In this document: one piece after another, positions 23,451 through 32,987 of the stretch
Layout: each line of letters opens with the position of its first letter
Numbering within the stretch: the first letter of the stretch is position 1
Assembly: GCF_900129465.1 (NCBI RefSeq)
Contig: NZ_FSRA01000002.1
Coordinates: 2,790,001 to 2,854,000 of the forward strand
DNA length: 64,000 bases
Direction: 5' to 3'
Source of the DNA: Chitinophaga niabensis
GTDB taxonomy: Bacteria; Bacteroidota; Bacteroidia; Chitinophagales; Chitinophagaceae
Notes under the pieces: generated by a model
The model's input: only the letters and a program-made list of their open reading frames with translations
Told to the model about the DNA's origin: nothing
Database searches by the model: none
Made by a program: the position numbers and the translations under genes

Positions 23451-25004
23451 TCAGATCCGAGGTACTTTCCCTATGAATTTCTTCCTGATCACCGTCTGCA
23501 CCGGAATCCCCTCTATCTTGCTTTCCAGCCAGGAAACAATATCCAGGTACAGGTAACTCCTGCGTTCAAAAGGATTCTTTGCGATCTGTTCCAGTTTTCC
23601 TTTCAAGTCCTTAAACGCCGTGCGCAGCGCTTTGGGATTGGCATACATATTCTTACGAAGGAATTTCAATATTTCCTCCAATACAAGGCTAAGGTCTTTA
23701 TGTTTCGCAATGAAGTGATAGACGGACTTGATCAGGTATTCCACCAGGCTGTAGTTCTCCAGTTCATAGTGCGCTATCAGGTGCAGGATCCGTGCAAAAC
23801 ATTGAATATCTGCCCGCAGATTACCAATACGCAATTGAATGATCTTATTCAGGTACACAATGGCATTATCGTTATCCCCGCTGCCAAAATATAAACACGC
23901 GATCTTGTAATAGAATACCAATACCCGATGCTGGTCTACCGTTAACTGGTGTTCTGATATTTTCTCTTCTACTTCGGCCACTAATGAAAGCCCCTCTGTG
24001 AAGGTGCCATCCAGGAAGTGGCTGTTGATCTTACCGGTATAGAGGTACACGAATGCAGAAGTACGGGTATTTTCGTTGAGGCTTTCCTCCTTTTCAATGA
24101 TGAACTTTTCCATCACTCCCAGCACCTCAATGAACCTGTCGTGGTTCATGGTATGGAAATGTGCCGTGAGCAGATTATGTAAGGCCTTGATGTACAGGTC
24201 TACATCCGTATCCTTCAAAGAAGGATATTCGGTAAAGAGGTCCACCCACTTCTGGGTATAGCGGTAATACATCAGGAAATCCTGCAGGATGTAATAATAC
24301 CAGCAATAGGCCTGGTACAGGTATACCCTTTCATAGAAGCTCATGCCTTGTAAAGGCACTACGGGCAGGTTGGAGTCGAAAAAGCTTTTCAGCATGTGCA
24401 CGTCCTTCACATCCCTGGCATGCCCCAGTTTAAGGTACATTCCATACATGCGGAGCGCAAGTGTGGACAACTTGCTGACGTTATTGAGCTGCTCGTTGAT
24501 AATACGGGATTCGTCACTGAGCTCATCTGCGCGGTTATCCAGGCTGCGGGTGATATGCCGGGTTTCGATCAGCTTCTCAAATTCCACGATCTCGAAATAC
24601 AGCATTACCTCTTCCTGTTCCCGGGCACTCACTTTGGCTTTTGCCAGGATCTTGAGGCTTTGGTTATACAAGCCTTTATTGTAAAGTACCCTGGCATAAT
24701 CCAACTGCTCCCGCAGTTCGATCAGGGGGTCCTTGGTTTTATACAGGAGCCGTAAAGTAGTGAGTAAGTGTTTGTATAAATGGGCTTTTACATTGCTCAA
24801 CTGTTGTTTCTTCAGGTCCGGGATCCGCTTCAATACCTCGGCTTCGTCGTACTCCTTCAGCTTGTCCAATGTCTGGAACAGCTGAATGAACAGTACGTCC
24901 TCTTTAGTGTTATCCCGGTTAAAAGCCAGTTGAAAATTCCTTTTTTCGGCCTTCGTAAGCGTTTTAATCAATATAAATAGCGCATCATTCTGCGAGTTGG
25001 ACAT
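23451..25004 (-). CDS. Helical-repeat (TPR-like) protein of unknown function
   Basis: 517 residues, almost wholly alpha-helical, with repeated A/G..Y.L patterns typical of TPR or similar scaffolds (YARVLYNKGLYNQSLKILAK, YYKIACLYFGSGDNDNAIVY). The N-terminus SQNDALFILIKTLTKAEKRN is conserved-looking, and the C-terminus is basic (VIRKKFIGKVPRI). No signal, no membrane helix and no catalytic motif. I recognise the type from Chitinophagaceae genomes but no function is established. It is transcribed toward nrdBA but separated from it by 556 bases. Confidence 0.75.
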   Translation of the reverse strand: MSNSQNDALFILIKTLTKAEKRNFQLAFNRDNTKEDVLFIQLFQTLDKLKEYDEAEVLKRIPDLKKQQLSNVKAHLYKHLLTTLRLLYKTKDPLIELREQLDYARVLYNKGLYNQSLKILAKAKVSAREQEEVMLYFEIVEFEKLIETRHITRSLDNRADELSDESRIINEQLNNVSKLSTLALRMYGMYLKLGHARDVKDVHMLKSFFDSNLPVVPLQGMSFYERVYLYQAYCWYYYILQDFLMYYRYTQKWVDLFTEYPSLKDTDVDLYIKALHNLLTAHFHTMNHDRFIEVLGVMEKFIIEKEESLNENTRTSAFVYLYTGKINSHFLDGTFTEGLSLVAEVEEKISEHQLTVDQHRVLVFYYKIACLYFGSGDNDNAIVYLNKIIQLRIGNLRADIQCFARILHLIAHYELENYSLVEYLIKSVYHFIAKHKDLSLVLEEILKFLRKNMYANPKALRTAFKDLKGKLEQIAKNPFERRSYLYLDIVSWLESKIEGIPVQTVIRKKFIGKVPRI

Positions 25005-25115
25005 CGTTGATACTGGATTATAAATAATTGATCCTTAATAGGTTAATGGCGATACCTAGCGGTTGCGAATCGTAATAATGACAAATTTAACGAACTGTGG
25101 TTTAAATGTGTCAAT

Positions 25116-25123
25116 TAGATTTG
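25116..25123 (+). promoter_or_regulatory. Probable leuCDBA -7 element TAGATTTG
   Basis: A TAnnTTTG match 53 bases before the leuC ATG. No leucine-rich leader peptide or T-box is visible between it and leuC. Confidence 0.45.
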
Positions 25124-25176
25124 AATGAGTAAAACTGATAAGAAAAGCAAATATAGGGTGTAAACGTAAACTACAC

Positions 25177-26574
25177 ATGGGTAAAACATTATTTGACAAG
25201 ATTTGGGATAGTCACATTGTGGCTGCTAAGCCGGGTTTCCCGGATGCCGTGTACATCAATACACATTTTATACATGAAGTAACCAGCCCCCAGGCGTTTG
25301 ACGGATTAAGGAAAAGGAATATACCCGTTTTCAGACCAGCCAAAACCAGGGCTACAGCAGATCATAACGTGCCTACCCTGGAACAGCACCTTCCCATCAA
25401 GGAAGCACTGAGCAGGAAACAGGTAGAAATGCTAACAAAGAACACTGCAGAATTTGGGGTGGAATTATACGGATTGGGCCATCCTTACCAGGGGATTGTG
25501 CATGTGATAGGCCCGGAACTGGGTATAACCCTTCCCGGCATGACGATAGTTTGCGGGGACAGTCATACTTCCACACACGGGGCCTTTGGTACCATTGCCT
25601 TCGGGATCGGTACTTCCGAAGTAGAGCAGGTACTGGCCACCCAGTGCATCCTGCAATACAAGCCCAAAAAGATGAAGATTGAGGTGAACGGGCAATTGAA
25701 GAAAGGGGTGGTTTCCAAAGACATTATCCTCTATATCATTGCGCAGATCTCTGCTTCCGGCGCTACGGGTTATTTTGTGGAATATGCCGGAGAGGCCATC
25801 CGCAACCTGAGCATGGAAGCCCGGATGACCATCTGTAATATGAGTATCGAAATGGGCGCACGTGGCGGATTGATTGCACCGGATGCCACCACTTTTGAAT
25901 ATATCAAAGGCCGTGAGTTTGCACCGAAGGGGGCAGACTGGGATAAAGCCCTTGCTTACTGGGAAACACTGAAAACGGATGAAGACGCGGAATTTGATGC
26001 CGTACTCACCTTTGATGCGGCGGATATTGAACCCCAGATCACTTATGGCACTAACCCGGGAATGGGCATAGGGGTTACCCAACACATTCCTTCCCTGGGA
26101 GAGATAGACGACAAGGAAAAACCTTCTTTCTCCAAATCCCTGCAGTACATGGATCTGGAGCCAGGCAGCCAGCTGCTGGGAAAGAAAGTGGACTATGTGT
26201 TCATTGGCAGCTGTACGAATTCCCGGATCGAAGACCTCCGCATGGTGGCAGACTTCGTAAAAGGAAAACGCAAAGCAAACGATGTAACGGTTTGGATCGT
26301 TCCCGGCTCCAAACAAGTGGAAGCACAGGCTATTGCAGAGGGAATAGACAAAGTGTTTGAAGCAGCCGGATTCCAGCTGCGCCAACCGGGTTGTTCTGCC
26401 TGCCTGGCCATGAATGAGGACAAAATACCGGCAGGGAAGTATTGCATTGCCACTTCCAACCGTAACTTTGAAGGCCGCCAGGGCCCCAATGCCCGTACTT
26501 TCCTGGCAAGTCCGCTAACTGCAGCAGCTGCCGCTATTACCGGAAATGTAACGGACGTGAGAGACCTGATCTAA
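25177..26574 (+). CDS. leuC: 3-isopropylmalate dehydratase large subunit
   Basis: 465 residues. With LeuD it isomerises 2-isopropylmalate to 3-isopropylmalate in leucine synthesis. The three ligands of the 4Fe-4S cluster are present: Cys346 in FIGSCTNSRIEDLR and Cys406/Cys409 in PGCSACLAMN, the positions expected for LeuC. The N-terminal TLFDKIWDSHIV and VCGDSHTSTHGAFG motifs are also clear. It opens the leuCDBA operon, with leuD ten bases downstream. Confidence 0.98.
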   Translation: MGKTLFDKIWDSHIVAAKPGFPDAVYINTHFIHEVTSPQAFDGLRKRNIPVFRPAKTRATADHNVPTLEQHLPIKEALSRKQVEMLTKNTAEFGVELYGLGHPYQGIVHVIGPELGITLPGMTIVCGDSHTSTHGAFGTIAFGIGTSEVEQVLATQCILQYKPKKMKIEVNGQLKKGVVSKDIILYIIAQISASGATGYFVEYAGEAIRNLSMEARMTICNMSIEMGARGGLIAPDATTFEYIKGREFAPKGADWDKALAYWETLKTDEDAEFDAVLTFDAADIEPQITYGTNPGMGIGVTQHIPSLGEIDDKEKPSFSKSLQYMDLEPGSQLLGKKVDYVFIGSCTNSRIEDLRMVADFVKGKRKANDVTVWIVPGSKQVEAQAIAEGIDKVFEAAGFQLRQPGCSACLAMNEDKIPAGKYCIATSNRNFEGRQGPNARTFLASPLTAAAAAITGNVTDVRDLI

Positions 26575-26584
26575 TTAAAACACC

Positions 26585-27184
26585 ATGGACAAGAAATTTT
26601 CAAACCTGGTATCCACTGTGGTACCTTTACCGATAGAAAACATAGACACAGACCAGATCATCCCGGCCCGGTTCCTGAAAGCTACCACCCGTGAGGGCTT
26701 TGGTGAGAACCTGTTCCGCGACTGGCGTTTTGATGATCAACAGGTGCCGAAAAAGGATTTTGTACTCAACAACCCCCTGTATAAAGGGCGCGTACTGGTA
26801 GCCGGCAAAAACTTCGGTTGCGGCTCTTCCAGGGAACACGCTGCCTGGGCATTGGGAGATTACGGGTTCAAAGTAGTAGTAAGCAGTTTCTTTGCAGATA
26901 TCTTTAAGAACAATGCATTGAATAACTTCATCCTGCCCATCCAGGTAAGTGATGATTTCCTGCAAAAGATCTTTGCCGCCGTTGAAAAAGATCCTGCCGC
27001 TGAACTTGAAATTAACCTGGAAGAGCAGTACATTAAAATATTGGCTTCCGGAGAAAAGGCATCTTTCGATATCAACGCATACAAAAAAACGTGCCTCCTG
27101 AACGGTTATGACGACATCGATTACCTGCTCAGCCTAAGCAATGAAGTAGCAGCTTATGAAAGAACAAGACCATTTAATTTCTAA
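26585..27184 (+). CDS. leuD: 3-isopropylmalate dehydratase small subunit
   Basis: 199 residues. It supplies the swivel domain of the isomerase. Seen are NIDTDQIIPARFLKATTREG near the N-terminus, FGCGSSREHAAWAL (substrate recognition loop) and VVVSSFFADIFKNNALNN. It lies between leuC and leuB with short gaps of 10 and 7 bases, so it is clearly cotranscribed. Length and order are normal for Bacteroidota leu operons. Confidence 0.98.
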   Translation: MDKKFSNLVSTVVPLPIENIDTDQIIPARFLKATTREGFGENLFRDWRFDDQQVPKKDFVLNNPLYKGRVLVAGKNFGCGSSREHAAWALGDYGFKVVVSSFFADIFKNNALNNFILPIQVSDDFLQKIFAAVEKDPAAELEINLEEQYIKILASGEKASFDINAYKKTCLLNGYDDIDYLLSLSNEVAAYERTRPFNF

Positions 27185-27191
27185 ATAACAT

Positions 27192-28271
27192 ATGGGAGTC
27201 ACAAAGAAAATCCTGGTAATACCCGGAGACGGGATCGGGCAGGAAGTAACAGCCTGGGGAAGAAAAGTATTGGAAACAATTGCGGAGAACTACAAACATA
27301 CGTTTACATTCCACGAAGGCATCATGGGCCACGTAGCCATTGAAGCCACCGGTGATCCGCTGCCGGATGAAACACTGGAAAAAGCACGCCGCAGCGATGC
27401 CATTCTGTTTGGTGCCATCGGCCATGCTAAATACGATAATGATCCTACCCTGAAAGTACGCCCCGAACAGGGATTGCTGAAGATCAGGAAAGAACTGGGC
27501 CTTTATGCCAACCTTCGCCCCATCAAATTATTCGATGATCTCCTGCATGCCTCCAGCATTAAACCGGAGATCTTACAGGGTGCAGACATCCTTTTCTTCC
27601 GTGAACTCACAGGGGATGTATATTTTGGAGAGAAACAAAGAAGTGAAGACCGCAATTCAGCATCTGACCTGATGATCTATCACAAGTACGAAGTAGAACG
27701 CATTGCCCGCAAAGCATACGATGCTGCCCGTACCCGCCGTAAAAAACTCTGCTCTGTAGATAAAGCTAATGTGCTGGAAGCATCCCGCCTCTGGAGAGAA
27801 GTAGTGCAGGAAATAGCAAAAGAATATCCTGACGTGGAAACAGAACATATGTTCATTGATAATGCTGCCATGCAATTGATCAGGGACCCTAAGCGTTTTG
27901 ATGTGGTAGTTACCGGCAACCTGTTTGGAGATATCCTCACAGATGAAGCCTCTCAGATCGCCGGATCTATGGGTATGCTGGCCTCTGCATCCGTAGGAGA
28001 CGCTATCGGTTTCTATGAACCTATTCACGGTTCCGCGCACGACATCACCGGAAAAGGTATTGCCAATCCGCTGGCTTCTATCTTATCTGCTGCGTTGTTG
28101 CTGGATATCTCTTTCGGATTAAAAGAAGAATCACAACGTGTGATCCGTGCAGTAGATGCCACGCTGCGCCAGGGGTACCGTACAATGGATATTGCCAACA
28201 AACATACACCTAACGAATTTTTATTAGGCACAGACGCCATGGGCGCCAAAGTGCTGGAAAACCTGAATTAA
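27192..28271 (+). CDS. leuB: 3-isopropylmalate dehydrogenase
   Basis: 359 residues. It oxidatively decarboxylates 3-isopropylmalate with NAD+. Family motifs are GDGIGQEV at the N-terminus, ADILFFRELTGDVYFGEK, TEHMFIDNAAMQL and the cofactor loop NLFGDILTDEASQIAGSMGM, with HGSAHDITGKGIANP near the C-terminus. It is third in the operon, seven bases after leuD and 33 before leuA. The NAD preference is inferred from family, not seen directly. Confidence 0.98.
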   Translation: MGVTKKILVIPGDGIGQEVTAWGRKVLETIAENYKHTFTFHEGIMGHVAIEATGDPLPDETLEKARRSDAILFGAIGHAKYDNDPTLKVRPEQGLLKIRKELGLYANLRPIKLFDDLLHASSIKPEILQGADILFFRELTGDVYFGEKQRSEDRNSASDLMIYHKYEVERIARKAYDAARTRRKKLCSVDKANVLEASRLWREVVQEIAKEYPDVETEHMFIDNAAMQLIRDPKRFDVVVTGNLFGDILTDEASQIAGSMGMLASASVGDAIGFYEPIHGSAHDITGKGIANPLASILSAALLLDISFGLKEESQRVIRAVDATLRQGYRTMDIANKHTPNEFLLGTDAMGAKVLENLN

Positions 28272-28304
28272 TTATTATTAGCTCATTTGAAATAGTATAA
28301 AACC

Positions 28305-29810
28305 ATGGATAAAAATCGTGTTTACGTTTTTGATACAACCCTGCGTGATGGAGAACAAGTGCCGGGTTGCCAGCTAACGACCGTGGAAAAGATCATTGTA
28401 GCGAAAGAACTGGAAGCCCTGGGTGTGGACGTGATAGAAGCAGGCTTTCCTATCTCCAGCCCGGGCGATTTTCAAAGCGTTGTCGAAATCTCCAAAGCAG
28501 TAAGCGAACCAGTGATCTGTGCGCTTACACGTGCCAATACCGCAGATATTGATGCAGCGGCAGCAGCGCTTAAATATGCCAAACGCAAGCGCATACATAC
28601 TGGTATCGGTGCTTCAGATATGCACATCAAATACAAGTTCAACAGTACCCGGGAGAACATCCTGGAACGTGCAGTAGAAGCAGTGAAATACTCCCGCAAA
28701 TTTGTAGATGACGTGGAGTTCTACGCAGAAGATGCCGGCCGTGCAGATAATGCTTACCTCGCACAAATGATCGAAGCAGTGATCGCTGCAGGTGCCACCG
28801 TAGTGAACATCCCTGATACCAATGGTTACTGCCTGCCGGAACAATACGGTGCCAAGATCAAATACCTGATGGACCACGTGTCCAATATCGATAAAGCCAT
28901 TATTTCCGTACACTGCCACAACGATCTCGGACTGGCTACTGCCAACACCATTGCAGGTGTATTCAATGGCGCACGCCAGGTAGAATGTACCATCAATGGT
29001 ATTGGAGAACGCGCAGGTAACACTTCACTTGAAGAAGTAGCGATGATCCTCAAAACCCACCATGCACTGGGTTATACCACAGGCATCAACAGCAAACGCA
29101 TCTATGAGCTGAGCAACTTAGTTTCCAATATGATGCGCATGCCGGTACAGCCGAATAAAGCCATCGTTGGCCGCAATGCTTTTGCGCACAGCTCAGGTAT
29201 TCACCAGGATGGTGTGCTGAAGCATCGGGAAAACTACGAGATCCTCGACCCTGAGGATATCGGATTGCAATCCAACTCTATTATCCTCACTGCACGCAGC
29301 GGGCGCCACGCATTGAAGCATCACCTGGAAAGGCTGGGCTACAAACTGGAAAAGATCAATATCGACGATGTATATGCCCGCTTCCTTGAAATGGCAGATA
29401 CCCGCAAAGAGATCACAGATCACGACCTGCTCACACTCATGGGCGATGGTGCGGATAGCAACTATGACGATAAAGCCATCAAAGTAACGCTGTTACAGGT
29501 AGTATGCGGAGATCCTTTACGTCCGATGGCTACTGTAAAACTGCGTATCAACGGAGAAGAGAAGGAGGGTAGTGCAGCGGGTAACGGTCCGGTGAATGCA
29601 ACCATCAATGCGATCCATACCATCATATCCGATGATATTGAGCTGGATGAATTCAGCATTCAGGCTATGCGCGGTGGTAGTGAAGATGTAAGTAAAGTGA
29701 ACATGCGTGTGAATCACAACGGCAAATCATACTATGGTTTCGGTTATTCAACAGACATTGTGAATGCCAGTGTACATGCGTATGTAGATGCTTTGAATAA
29801 GATTTTCTAG
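28305..29810 (+). CDS. leuA: 2-isopropylmalate synthase
   Basis: 501 residues. It condenses 2-oxoisovalerate with acetyl-CoA, the committed step of leucine synthesis. The HMGL-like barrel has DTTLRDGEQVPGCQL (residues 10-24), VIEAGFPISSPGDF, HCHNDLGLATANT with metal-binding His residues, and INGIGERAGNTSLEEV. The C-terminal LeuA dimer/allosteric domain (residues 360-501) ends with a GFGYSTDIVNASVHAYVDAL stretch and would give leucine feedback. Citramalate synthase is an alternative, but the operon context favours leuA. A terminator follows. Confidence 0.96.
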   Translation: MDKNRVYVFDTTLRDGEQVPGCQLTTVEKIIVAKELEALGVDVIEAGFPISSPGDFQSVVEISKAVSEPVICALTRANTADIDAAAAALKYAKRKRIHTGIGASDMHIKYKFNSTRENILERAVEAVKYSRKFVDDVEFYAEDAGRADNAYLAQMIEAVIAAGATVVNIPDTNGYCLPEQYGAKIKYLMDHVSNIDKAIISVHCHNDLGLATANTIAGVFNGARQVECTINGIGERAGNTSLEEVAMILKTHHALGYTTGINSKRIYELSNLVSNMMRMPVQPNKAIVGRNAFAHSSGIHQDGVLKHRENYEILDPEDIGLQSNSIILTARSGRHALKHHLERLGYKLEKINIDDVYARFLEMADTRKEITDHDLLTLMGDGADSNYDDKAIKVTLLQVVCGDPLRPMATVKLRINGEEKEGSAAGNGPVNATINAIHTIISDDIELDEFSIQAMRGGSEDVSKVNMRVNHNGKSYYGFGYSTDIVNASVHAYVDALNKIF

Positions 29811-29837
29811 GAAGTGTTTTCGATGTATGTAATAGCT

Positions 29838-29869
29838 AAGCTGCTCCGGTCTTTCGGAGCAGCTTTTTT
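29838..29869 (+). terminator. Intrinsic terminator of leuCDBA
   Basis: AAGCTGCTCCG, loop GTCTTT, CGGAGCAGCTT then TTTT, 28 bases after the leuA stop. The minus-strand neighbour ends six bases beyond it. Confidence 0.93.
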
Positions 29870-29874
29870 GGTAT

Positions 29875-31215
29875 TTATAATTTAGGTTCCCAGCCCGGCT
29901 GATAATCCCGTTTCCAGAGTTTCATAGCCGCAGCATCATTTTTGATATGCCCGTTGGAAGGATCAATATGTAATGCATTACCTGTAAGCAGGGCAATATT
30001 ACCTAACTGGCAGAGCAGGGTGCTTTGGTGCCCGCTCAGGATATCTGAATTGAGCGCGGTGCCATTTTTAATACCGTCAAAGAAGTTCTGGAAATGCAGC
30101 GCATCCAGGTCGGCGGCAGGGTTAGTCACATTCCGGGCGTCGATGGCTTTGGTGTTCTTCACTTCCTTCACCACTTTACTCTTCAGATCGTACACGGTAT
30201 AAGCATTGCCGTCAATCACCAGTGATCCCGTTTCCCCGTAGAAAATAACGCCTACAGAACTACCTTCTACATACTGACCATTGCAACTGCGGCCTTCCCA
30301 TACCATACTGGTATTATTGGCGAATTCGAGGGAGATCACCTGTGTATCCGGGGTTTCCCAATCATCTTTATAACGGTAGCGCCCGCCGGAAGAGGTAACA
30401 CGTGTGGGATAATCAACCTGCAAACCCCAGCGCATCAGGTCTACCATATGTGTTCCATTATTGCAGGCTTCGCCGGTTCCCCAATTCCAGAACCAATGCC
30501 AGTTATAGTGAATGAGGTTATCCTGGAAAGCGCGGCGTGGTGCAGGGCCTTGCCACAGATCATAATTTAACCAGGAAGGAACGCCTGTTTTTTTACCGGT
30601 ACCAATAGACTCGCGGTTGTTGGTATACCAGCCTTTGGCAAAGTAAGCACGGCCGATAGTGCCGCTGTGTATCTCTTTGATAGCTGCTATCACATTAGGC
30701 CAGGAGCGGCGCTGATTGCCCATCTGGATCACCTTGTTGTATTTCTTCTGCACCTGGATCAACAGCTCTCCCTCATACGGATTGTGGCTGCAGGGCTTTT
30801 CCAGGTATACATGTTTACCTGCTTTGGCAGCCAGTATAGCAGCAGGGGCATGCCAGTGATCCGGTGCAGCGATTACCAGTGCATCCAGGTCTTTATTCTC
30901 CAGCGCTTTCCTGAAATCCGGAATAGCAGTAGGGGCTTTTTGCTGTACTTCCTTTACTTTCTCTATACACTTCTCCGCTGCACGGGTATCCACATCAGAA
31001 ACAGAGATCACTTCGCAGTTGGGCTGGCGCGCATAATTGGTAGCCAGGGCAAGGCCCCTGGCATTTACGCCCATCATGCCCACACGGATACGGTCGTTGG
31101 CACCCAGGATGCTGGCATAACTTTTTGCACTCATGCCTGGAAGCATGCTGCCGATCATCAAGGCTGCCGAGCCTTTTACGGTATTCTTGAGGAAAGCTCT
31201 GCGGGACTTTTTCAT
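29875..31215 (-). CDS. Tat-exported Gfo/Idh/MocA family oxidoreductase
   Basis: 446 residues. The N-terminus SRRAFLKNTVKGSAALMI is a twin-arginine signal with a hydrophobic region ending near residue 32. Then comes the NAD-binding domain (IRVGMMGVNARGLALATNYA), a VIAAPDHWHAPAA segment and the conserved EKP of HVYLEKPCSHN, followed by a long alpha/beta C-terminal domain. Such enzymes oxidise sugar hydroxyls with a tightly held NAD(H), in the periplasm when Tat-exported. It is downstream of a 3-keto-glycoside hydrolase homologue, suggesting 3-dehydrogenation of a glycoside. A terminator separates the two genes, so coordination is not certain. Confidence 0.92.
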   Translation of the reverse strand: MKKSRRAFLKNTVKGSAALMIGSMLPGMSAKSYASILGANDRIRVGMMGVNARGLALATNYARQPNCEVISVSDVDTRAAEKCIEKVKEVQQKAPTAIPDFRKALENKDLDALVIAAPDHWHAPAAILAAKAGKHVYLEKPCSHNPYEGELLIQVQKKYNKVIQMGNQRRSWPNVIAAIKEIHSGTIGRAYFAKGWYTNNRESIGTGKKTGVPSWLNYDLWQGPAPRRAFQDNLIHYNWHWFWNWGTGEACNNGTHMVDLMRWGLQVDYPTRVTSSGGRYRYKDDWETPDTQVISLEFANNTSMVWEGRSCNGQYVEGSSVGVIFYGETGSLVIDGNAYTVYDLKSKVVKEVKNTKAIDARNVTNPAADLDALHFQNFFDGIKNGTALNSDILSGHQSTLLCQLGNIALLTGNALHIDPSNGHIKNDAAAMKLWKRDYQPGWEPKL

Positions 31216-31286
31216 ATTTTAAGGTAGTTTTAGTAAAAAACGGGTACGTACCTCAAAATAGGAAAAGATTTTAGTTTTTCATAGGT

Positions 31287-31317
31287 AAAAAAAAGCCCCC
31301 GATCTGTACCGGGGGCT
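31287..31317 (-). terminator. Intrinsic terminator after the DUF1080 gene
   Basis: On the minus strand AGCCCCCG, an eight-base loop and CGGGGGCT followed by T8. It lies 10 bases after the stop of the DUF1080 gene and before the Gfo/Idh gene. Confidence 0.9.
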
Positions 31318-31327
31318 TGTAAGCTAA

Positions 31328-32167
31328 TTATTTCCTGTTTTGTAATTCTTTCAGCTTCGCAGCGAGTTTCTTTGGGTCCTTCATATAAGGCTTCAGGTCA
31401 AACAGCTCCACCTTCCTGTATTCTATCGGATGGCTTTCACTCTGCAAAGCAATATATCCTTCAGATAAAAGCTGCCCGTCCTTTTTCAAAGCAGGGTCAT
31501 AGTTGGAAACATTCCCGCCGCCTATCTGTGGTTTTTCATACATCAGCACTGTGTCTTTCTCCACAATATGTTTAACGATGGAATCTCCCAGCACAAGCAC
31601 TTCCGCTCTCACCCATACATCATTATCATAGGTTTTGGAATTTGAGTTCACGCAATGCGCCGTGATCAGCTGATTTTTCATCACCACGTTAGTGCCTGGT
31701 GTACAGAGATTAGATGTGGTACGTTTTCCTTTTCCGTCACCACCCAGCAACTGCACTTCAATGGAAATAGGAAAATCCTGGTTCACACCCATGCTCTTAG
31801 CCGATTGGGAATGGATCATGGCCCCGCTGTTGCGGTAAGCCCATCCCGGGCCGCCTTTCACCTGCTCACCTACAAAGCGGTATTCCATCACCAGTAAATA
31901 AGCAGAGAATTTCTGTTTGTGGAAGATGTGGCCATATTGTTCATCAAATGCTTTGTACCCATCATAGGATACAGTGAGTTTGCCATCTTTCACGCTGAAA
32001 GTATTACCGTTGTTGTCGTTCAGCTGGTGTCCGGTGATCTTGATGTCCCAGTTTTTAAGGTCTTTTCCGTTAAAGAGCTGCTGCCATCCCTTTTGAGATT
32101 TCTGTGCGGTGCTTATCCCTGATACAAACGCAAGTGTGAGCGTCATCAGTAATTTTATTTTTTGCAT
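31328..32167 (-). CDS. Secreted DUF1080 / 3-keto-disaccharide hydrolase family protein
   Basis: 279 residues with a signal peptide (residues 1-21, ending ISTAQ). The rest is the concanavalin-like DUF1080 domain: WQQLFNGKDLKNWDI, FSAYLLVMEYRFVGEQV, GPGWAYRNSGAMIHSQ and EGYIALQSESHPIEYRKVEL. Related proteins act on 3-keto-glycosides produced by Gfo/Idh/MocA enzymes, and such an enzyme is the next gene. Periplasmic. The substrate is unknown. Confidence 0.9.
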   Translation of the reverse strand: MQKIKLLMTLTLAFVSGISTAQKSQKGWQQLFNGKDLKNWDIKITGHQLNDNNGNTFSVKDGKLTVSYDGYKAFDEQYGHIFHKQKFSAYLLVMEYRFVGEQVKGGPGWAYRNSGAMIHSQSAKSMGVNQDFPISIEVQLLGGDGKGKRTTSNLCTPGTNVVMKNQLITAHCVNSNSKTYDNDVWVRAEVLVLGDSIVKHIVEKDTVLMYEKPQIGGGNVSNYDPALKKDGQLLSEGYIALQSESHPIEYRKVELFDLKPYMKDPKKLAAKLKELQNRK

Positions 32168-32197
32168 AGACGTGTATTAGGCTGTTAAGCTATGAAA

Positions 32198-32872
32198 TTA
32201 CTTTAACTCGTCAAACCAGATATCCATTAACGGATATTTTTCGGCGTCTTTCAGGTAATAATGCCACCATTCCGTTTCCAATGCCACAAAGCCATGTGCT
32301 TCCATCATTGTGCGGAGGAACACCCGGTTCTCTTTTTCTTCGTCAGTTATCTTTGCATAGGCATGATGGGCTTTTTCCGAAAGATCATCGTAATCTGTTC
32401 CCATGGGGAACTCCTTGCCGGTTTTAAGGTAGATCAGGGTAAGGTCTACTGCTATGCCCCGGTTATGGCCGGACCCTTTTTTGGGATCTGCGGCATAACG
32501 GTCGTCCGGCATCACCTCCCACATTTTCTCTGTCACCCGGTAAGGCCGGTACCCGTCAAATATTTTAAGGCCCACACCCATAGGTTCCAGCACCATTTGC
32601 AAAGCCTGCAATGCCTGGTAGGCGGGAAGCCTTAACCATACTACGGGGTAAGGGTACAATTGTACCTTGGTGAAATTATTAGCAGTAGCATAACGTACAT
32701 CCTGTGCAATATCGTCGATCTTTACTAAACGAAGATCTTTGTGCTGTTTTACCAGTTCTTTGTATAATTGAAGGGAATTCACAACAGGCAGGCCGTGTTT
32801 GTTCAGCGGGATTTCCTGTGCCGAAAGCTTCCATGGTAGTAGGAATAAGCATAAAATGTATATATTTTTCAC
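32198..32872 (-). CDS. Secreted D-Ala-D-Ala dipeptidase, VanX/DdpX family (M15)
   Basis: 224 residues from a GTG start, with a signal peptide at residues 1-18 (ending LSAQE). Zinc and catalytic residues match peptidase M15D: SGHNRGIAVD with His136 and Asp143, and ETEWWHYYL with Glu201 and His204. VRYATANNF, GLKIFDGYRPY and the KMWEV segment are also typical. It would cleave D-alanyl-D-alanine in the periplasm, probably for wall turnover; vancomycin resistance is not implied since no vanH/vanA is near. It is divergent from the fucose operon. Confidence 0.9.
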   Translation of the reverse strand: MKNIYILCLFLLPWKLSAQEIPLNKHGLPVVNSLQLYKELVKQHKDLRLVKIDDIAQDVRYATANNFTKVQLYPYPVVWLRLPAYQALQALQMVLEPMGVGLKIFDGYRPYRVTEKMWEVMPDDRYAADPKKGSGHNRGIAVDLTLIYLKTGKEFPMGTDYDDLSEKAHHAYAKITDEEKENRVFLRTMMEAHGFVALETEWWHYYLKDAEKYPLMDIWFDELK

Positions 32873-32934
32873 AGCATTGGGTTTAATTACATATGAAAAT
32901 AGTCAAGAAAGTACAAAATCAGGGTAAAAAAGGA

Positions 32935-32966
32935 TTGCAATAACGCTTATAATTACGGTATTTTAG
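32935..32966 (+). promoter_or_regulatory. Possible promoter of the L-fucose operon
   Basis: TTG (32935-32937) and TATTTTAG (32959-32966, one mismatch to TAnnTTTG) are spaced 21 bases apart, 22 bases before the first dehydrogenase ATG. Confidence 0.4.
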
Positions 32967-32987
32967 AACCCTTAAAATAAGTAAAAG

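Noticed and set aside
25005..25176. Leucine leader peptide or T-box before leuC
   Set aside because: No ORF with repeated Leu codons and no T-box motif is visible in this gap.
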